From: Coprinopsis marcescibilis
Taxonomy: Eukaryota; Basidiomycota; Agaricomycetes; Agaricales; Psathyrellaceae
DNA length: 24,237 nucleotides
Direction of reading: 5' to 3'
Assembly (NCBI GenBank): GCA_004369085.1
Contig: ML210468.1
Location: forward strand, 1-24,237
Below, one piece after another: positions 19,807-24,237 of this stretch. The first letter of the stretch is position 1; every line of letters starts with the position of its first letter. The notes beneath the pieces were generated by a model that was not told where the DNA came from, searched no databases, and worked only from the letters and a program-made list of their open reading frames with translations. A program made the translations under genes and the position numbers.

Positions 19807-21460
19807 TTAGGTGGTGATGGCCATTCCCATGGTAGAGGGCAAACTCGTGGTGACAACGTTCTGGAGCATAGTTCCGGAAGACACCAGGACAAACGCCCGC
19901 GAAGCGACCTGGAGGAAAAGCGAGAACGCCATAAACGGGTAGCTAACCTCCATCGTCATGAAACCGTCCCTTTCCGGAATATGGTAGGCAATGGCAAGGC
20001 ACGCAATGAGGGAGAGTGCCGATATCGTCGCTGAACCGCTGTAGAGCACACGCTCCATGAGGCCAGGGAACTCGAAGAAAAAGCTGGATTTCATGGTCGA
20101 GCTGCTGGAAGCGGGGAGCCACGAAGCGAGGTTGCAGGCTACGGCGAATACAGATGCGAGCGCAACCATGGTCGTAAGGTTGGAATACCCCGCCTTCCTG
20201 ACTGGATTGGAAGGCATAAAGTCTTGTTCCTCCGTCTCGGATTGGTAGGCGTACAATCGGTTAGGCCGCAGGGCGAGTTCTGAGCTGAATTTGTCAACAT
20301 CGACGTCGTCGTAGTCGAGGGAAGGGTAGCTGTCGGCGGTTTCGTGGATAGATTTGACGCAGTCGGGGTCCATCATACCAGCGGCGTCAGAGAAGAGCCA
20401 CCAGAACGAGTCCAGCATGAGCATAAGACCCTTTTCGACATGAGAGTGCCTGATCTGGAAACGAGGTTCCTCGATCTCGACGATTTGTTTGCGTTCCTGA
20501 GGAGCGGAGAAAGATGGCAAGGACGATTGCTGAGCGTCGAGGGAGTTGCGAGAGCTGTGTTTGCCTCGCTTTTGCTTTTGTTCGGAATGGATGGGGAGGG
20601 AATAAGGGACGGCGTCGGTCTTTTGGGATTCTGAAATCCTTCGGTTGACGGGAATAATGCCTTCGATAGAATGTGGCTTATCCCATAACAAAAGGGATAG
20701 CGTCCAGCCAACAAGGATGTAGAACGAGGAGAGAAGCTCGACGTGGGAGATGGAGAGTCCGTGAGATGCGCGGATTATCGTTCGCATGAGGACGGAGGTA
20801 GTCTGGAACAGCGCGAAGGCGGTGAGGAAGGGATGCTTAGAGCTGAGTTTGGCAATGTCCTTCTGGAAGATCAAAGGCCATTTTGTTTCTCCGTTCTCCA
20901 CCAGCTCAGATAGTTCTTCATAAGATAGGATCCTGACCGGCGAGGCGCTGCGACCGAACTGGAACTTGAAGTCGGCTTCGTGAAGTACCAGACCTCCCAT
21001 CTGGATAAGGTGGGCATGTGCCTTGCCCCAGTTAAGGCTAGAGTCTGTTGGAGAACAGTAAGTTGTCGTGACCAATAGAACGAGAGCGATACCACATACC
21101 AAACTCTTTCACCAACGCATTTGCACCGGCCCTTTGGCGAATCGCCTGCCATACCAGGAATTCTGGGAAGAGCAGGAAACCATAAGCCGTCTTGAATCTG
21201 TTCATCAGGCGCCTCCAACGCGAGTCCTTGACTCCATCCGCACTTGGATGAATACCGAGCAGGCATGCGCCAATGATACCCAGCGCGCACTGTCCAGCAA
21301 TCAGCGCAGCAGACCGTGTCGAAATGAATGGAACTGTCTTCAGATCCGGGGTGGAGATCGAGTCTAGGAAAGGAATGGCTTGAGCGAGGTCTTGCTTGTG
21401 CACAGCCAGGCCGGGAATCAATGGAGCGAGCAGTCCAAGTCCGAGAGAAAGGAGAATCAT
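19807..21460 (-). CDS. Fungal multipass membrane protein (unnamed family)
   Basis: The secure exons are complement(19807..21044, 21100..21460) across a 55-bp intron, giving 532 aa from the ATG at 21460 (MILLSLGLGLLAP). The layout matches a family expanded in Agaricomycetes: an early helix, TRSAALIAGQ..LGIIG, a KTAYGFLLFPEFLVWQAIRQ helix, then LNWGKAHAHLIQMGGLVL (the usual WT-HA-MGGF motif), a charged stretch with a K-DI-KLS motif, HGLSISHVELLSSFY and LLLWDKPHSI. A variable hydrophilic middle and three more helices follow. Function is unknown. The true start is probably further upstream. A 46-bp GTAAGT..CCCCAG intron (21533-21578) would join an in-frame exon reaching an ATG at 22094. A different reading joins MANLEILTLHSE (ATG 21616) through a weaker acceptor. 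Confidence 0.82.
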
Positions 21461-22550
21461 GACGCCGTTGCTGTTGCTGGTGTTCGGTAGGTGGTTGGGA
21501 CTTCTGGTCTGGGAATCCTGTCGAGAAAGGCTCTGGGGTAAGTGCTTTTTAAACACGAGTTGGAACTACCAGACTTACTTCTCTGAATGCAGAGTAAGGA
21601 TCTCGAGGTTGGCCATCGCGGACTCGGGTGCACACCGAATGAATTGAGGGCCTGGCAGAGATCGGTAAAGACCATCCTTGACAGCGATTTCCGCGAGATA
21701 TCTGGCGCTCCAATGTCCATTTCGGAGAGTGTAGGAACTCTTGCTCAGTGCATAGGATATTTGAACAGGCGGTGTGGCTGGGGGTCTTGGATTGGATGGG
21801 TCGAAAATGCCATTTTTTGCTGACAAGGATTAGAGACGTAGGTAAATTGAAACACCAACGAATTCTGGTAGGTTGTAGATCGAGAAAAAAGTCACGGTTC
21901 AAGAGTAAAACATTATGCACAGTCACGGTAGCTTGTGTGCGACATTCACTGTGAAAAGACAAACTAGGGCCTGTTCGTTGGCCCATCACTCCGATTTCGG
22001 ACTTCCAGACCGTTTCTCCGAATCTCCGCTCTAACTTAGTATGATGAAATCGGGGACTGGGGAGAAATAGGGGAGAAAAGGCGACAACAGACATCAGACC
22101 TTTGGCCCACTCAAAGATACGAAATCTGAGCCCGCTTACTAGCTGGACAATGTGCTGAACGAGGAGAGTTTTGCATCTATTTACTCGGCGTCATCTTGAC
22201 AGGGGGACCTTATGATCACCATCGCCGAGCCCCGCTGGTCCATAGTACGAATCAGTGGTAACATGAAAAAGTACTTGGAATGTGGGGTAAGCTCGGCGAG
22301 CCCACAACAGGGCTCTGAATCACCTAGCGCCCCGCATCAAGCGCCCTAAGAAGGGAGATAAAGTGTTGCAAATTCTTAGTTTAGTGGATATCAGGCTTGT
22401 ATTGATTTATGTGGACGAAGGTGCCTCGACTGGAATGCCTACACCCCTCTGAGAATTTTGTATTTTTTCAGGCCAAAACTTCGGTGTACCTCTTATTAAC
22501 TTCTACCACCATAGGCGCTCTCCATCCTCGTCCTTCTCGTTTAAGCACCT
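21461..22550. other. Upstream region of the membrane protein gene
   Basis: The part from 21461 to about 22094 may include one 5' exon of the minus-strand membrane protein gene, as described in that entry; none is certain. From 22095 to 22550 I see no gene. This part should hold the promoter. Confidence 0.4.
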
Positions 22551-22694
22551 CCATCACCGAAAAGGGAGTTGCTTGCCGTGTATTTCTGTCATTTGAAAAG
22601 AAAGTCCATGTTAGAAAAGATGCACACATGTTGTATAAAGGCTCGAAAAGATATTTCTGACTTTAAAAAGTTAATTATCTTCAAAAACATATTT

Positions 22695-22748
22695 ATCTTT
22701 TTCGAGCTTTTTGGGATTTTTTAAAGACACAGACAGCTCGAAAAAGAT
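22695..22748. repeat. 14-bp perfect inverted repeat, 26-bp loop
   Basis: ATCTTTTTCGAGCT (22695-22708) is matched exactly by AGCTCGAAAAAGAT (22735-22748). The 26 bp between them are AT-rich with a run of six T. A third, direct partial copy of the right arm (GCTCGAAAAGAT) stands at 22641-22652. Confidence 0.75.
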
Positions 22749-22956
22749 GTCTTGGCCTGGAGGCCGACCCACTTTGCCTTCCTAAGTTGTTCCTAAGAGT
22801 GACGGAGCTGGCAGGGTCCAAATATATAAAATGGAAACACTGTGACTTGGAACCGCATTACAAAAGCCCTGGTCCGGACATCTTTTTCAAGCTTTTCCCC
22901 ACTTTTCAAAGTATCCTGCTTATTTATAAAAGGTGTAGATTAGTTTTTCAATTATT

Positions 22957-23004
22957 AAAGACCTTTTCAGTGCAGAAAAGCTTTTCAACGCTGAAAAGGT
23001 CTTT
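22957..23004. repeat. 48-bp nested palindrome
   Basis: The outer arms AAAGACCTTTTCAG (22957-22970) and CTGAAAAGGTCTTT (22991-23004) are perfect complements over 14 bp. The 20-bp centre holds a perfect 12-bp palindrome, GAAAAGCTTTTC (22975-22986). Only three position pairs of the whole 48 bp fail to pair, so the element could extrude as a cruciform or be transcribed into a long hairpin. It lies in the AT-rich motif block, away from any gene. Confidence 0.8.
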
Positions 23005-23030
23005 CCGTATTTAAAATCTGTGAAAATGCT

Positions 23031-23640
23031 TGAAAACGCCAACCGAGTTTTGGTGATGTCATGCGGTATGAACGAGCTTCCACCTCGGTCGAAAGTTCGC
23101 ATCTTTTATACCTCGCTGAGTTAGTTAAGGACTATTATCAAGGATGTTAAGGACTTACCGAGGTATTGACATCCTCACGTTCCCATTTATCCAATGACTT
23201 TTCTAACAAAATGCAGATGTTGCATCCTAGTCGAGATGGAGGTGCGACGTGCGCCACAGATCTTCAGAAATTGGAGAAGAAATCTTGAGGTGAAGGGAAT
23301 GCAATGCAACTAGGTCCCTCGTACTGCGTCGGGAGTTTCCGAGATGTATGTAGACAGTGGGAGATATCCAAGTAGAACTCTCGGTTGCAAATGTAAAGCG
23401 GTCGTAAAACGGTCCAAGTGCACTTCAAAGTTACTACACTCTTTGAGTCTTGCCACACTGAGTCAGTTGAGGCTATCTTTTCGCTGTGAGTTACCGTCTG
23501 CCTTTGTATATTTTAGCGAACACTTGCAAAAGAGGGAGCCTTGCTGCTACGTGGCATGTCGGAGAACACTAGTTGAGCGATGAAAGAGATCAACAGACGA
23601 GTCAGTAACATAATAAGTAACTAATGCACTACTGACGCAT
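23031..23640. other. Spacer before right-edge gene
   Basis: About 600 bp without a supported gene. A plus-strand frame at 23344-23583 has no family features or splice partners. The part nearest 23640 should be the 3' untranslated region of the minus-strand membrane protein gene at the edge. Confidence 0.45.
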
Positions 23641-24156
23641 CTACGCGTTGGTTTTGGCCAGCTTCCTCTCTACTGCGCTTATCGTCCCAATGGAAATCAA
23701 CAAGCCGACTTGAATAACTACAAAGGCCAGCTCACTCCCAACTATTGAGATCTCCCTTATCCAAAATGGGAGACTGCTGTCGTCGTCACCTATTGACCCT
23801 CCGAACCCACCGTCACTTGAGCTACCTCCAAAGCCGCCACTGCTCGAGCTACCACCAAAACTGCCACCCGTCGAGGTACTTCCATTACCTAGTGGACCGA
23901 CGAAAAATCCGGCACTCGGAAAGCTAGCGAGATATATAAGCACGTCCAGTTCATTTGCCACAAGACCCATGGCAGCGATATGAAGAGCGGCGAGGAGGAA
24001 GGTGATGACGATAGGCGGTACGCGACACATAGCGATAAGCTTTCTTCGTCCTTCCGAGTCGACGAATCTTCCCTTTTTGGTCTTGTTGAAATCCTTGTGT
24101 GTGAGGATGATGAGGGTGAGGGTGAAGACCAAGGTTAAACCACTGTCGCAAATTTC
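23641..24156 (-). CDS. Membrane protein, C-terminal exon (partial)
   Basis: A minus-strand frame ends at the stop at 23641 and is open back to a CACTAG acceptor-like site at 24157, so this looks like the last exon of a longer gene. It begins CDSGLTLVFTLTLIILTHKD (helix), then a charged loop, then RVPPIVITFLLAALHIAAMGL (helix). A hydrophobic patch LDVLIYLASFPSAGFFVG and a linker made of repeated GGS/GGF units follow (about 23789-23880). A last helix, SELAFVVIQVGLLISIGT, ends in a short basic tail. This arrangement resembles the C-terminal part of fungal seven-helix proteins near the DUF6533/DUF6534 groups, but I cannot name the family. There is no ATG in the exon; earlier exons would lie beyond the window. 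Confidence 0.5.
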   Translation of the reverse strand, partial: EICDSGLTLVFTLTLIILTHKDFNKTKKGRFVDSEGRRKLIAMCRVPPIVITFLLAALHIAAMGLVANELDVLIYLASFPSAGFFVGPLGNGSTSTGGSFGGSSSSGGFGGSSSDGGFGGSIGDDDSSLPFWIREISIVGSELAFVVIQVGLLISIGTISAVERKLAKTNA

Positions 24157-24237
24157 CTAGTGGCTTGATCTACCCAATCGGGCCAGTCGAGACCGTGCGG
24201 CTTGATCTTGGCTAGATCATGAACACTTGCCAGGTTG
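24135..24237 (-). CDS. Open frame running off right edge (uncertain)
   Basis: In a second minus-strand frame, 33 codons are open from the window edge to a TAA at 24135-24137, containing KIKPHGLDWPDWVDQATRKF and then a stop. The composition looks protein-like. It overlaps the first bases of the neighbouring membrane protein exon, so the two readings compete. It may be the end of another gene, an exon of the same gene with different splicing, or chance. Confidence 0.25.
   Translation of the reverse strand, partial: NLASVHDLAKIKPHGLDWPDWVDQATRKFATVV

Larger units (their letters stand above)
22551..23030. repeat. AT-rich block of GAAAAG/CTTTTC motifs with hairpins
   Basis: GAAAAG or its complement CTTTTC occurs about eleven times in ~480 bp (for example near 22558, 22595, 22614, 22645, 22892, 22902, 22963, 22975, 22982 and 22993). 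A related longer motif, ATCTTTTTC(G/A)AGCTTTT, occurs at 22695 and 22880, and inverted in part at 22641 and 22735. Two strong inverted repeats lie inside and are listed separately. There is no coding signal. It may be a non-autonomous mobile element relic, a matrix-attachment-like AT stretch or simple local expansion. Confidence 0.55.

Noticed and set aside
21575..21826. Separate 83-residue gene
   Set aside because: Its start codon would be TTG; it is at most part of a 5' exon of the neighbouring membrane protein gene.
1..24237. tRNA, rRNA, CRISPR or autonomous transposon
   Set aside because: No cloverleaf-type motifs, regularly spaced repeats, reverse transcriptase, integrase or transposase motifs were seen.

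Overview
This is nuclear DNA of a filamentous basidiomycete, most likely an Agaricomycete. The genes are cut by many short introns (about 46-75 bp, GT..AG), and spliced frames match families that are typical of mushroom-forming fungi: DUF6535 membrane proteins, degenerate F-box proteins, an aryl-alcohol-oxidase-like GMC oxidoreductase, a GPI-anchored pepsin-type protease and a fungal multipass membrane family. I rebuilt exon joins by eye from splice signals, reading phase and family motifs. Names rest on remembered family features, not on a search.

Layout. 401-2844 (-): TMEM184/Ost-alpha type seven-helix protein, four exons, with a very long disordered tail. 2845-3565: promoter-like spacer with a perfect palindrome. 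3566-4374 (+): decayed F-box gene. 5011-7229 (+): DUF6535 protein A, four exons with only phase-0 introns. 7386-9109 (-): intact F-box protein, three exons. 9392-12512 (+): DUF6535 protein B, a paralogue of A with a longer N-terminus. 12805-15346 (-): secreted GMC oxidoreductase, eleven exons. 15347-16545: its 1.2 kb promoter spacer with a TATA box and a GC-rich palindrome. 16546-18720 (-): secreted, GPI-anchored aspartic protease, seven exons. 18721-19806: spacer. 19807 to about 21460, possibly 22094 (-): multipass membrane protein with an unresolved N-terminus. About 22550-23030: AT-rich block of GAAAAG/CTTTTC motifs with two strong inverted repeats. 23641-24156 (-): last exon of a membrane protein with a Gly/Ser linker. 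A different open frame (24135-24237) reaches the right edge.

How the genes relate. The middle of the window (3.5-12.5 kb) alternates F-box and DUF6535 loci, like a rapidly duplicating accessory region. The GMC oxidase and the protease form a same-strand pair of secreted enzymes, consistent with extracellular degradation of plant or protein matter. No RNA genes, CRISPR arrays or autonomous transposons were recognised. The least explained parts are the nested palindromes (3.3, 16.4 and 22.7-23.0 kb) and the interleaved F-box/DUF6535 block.
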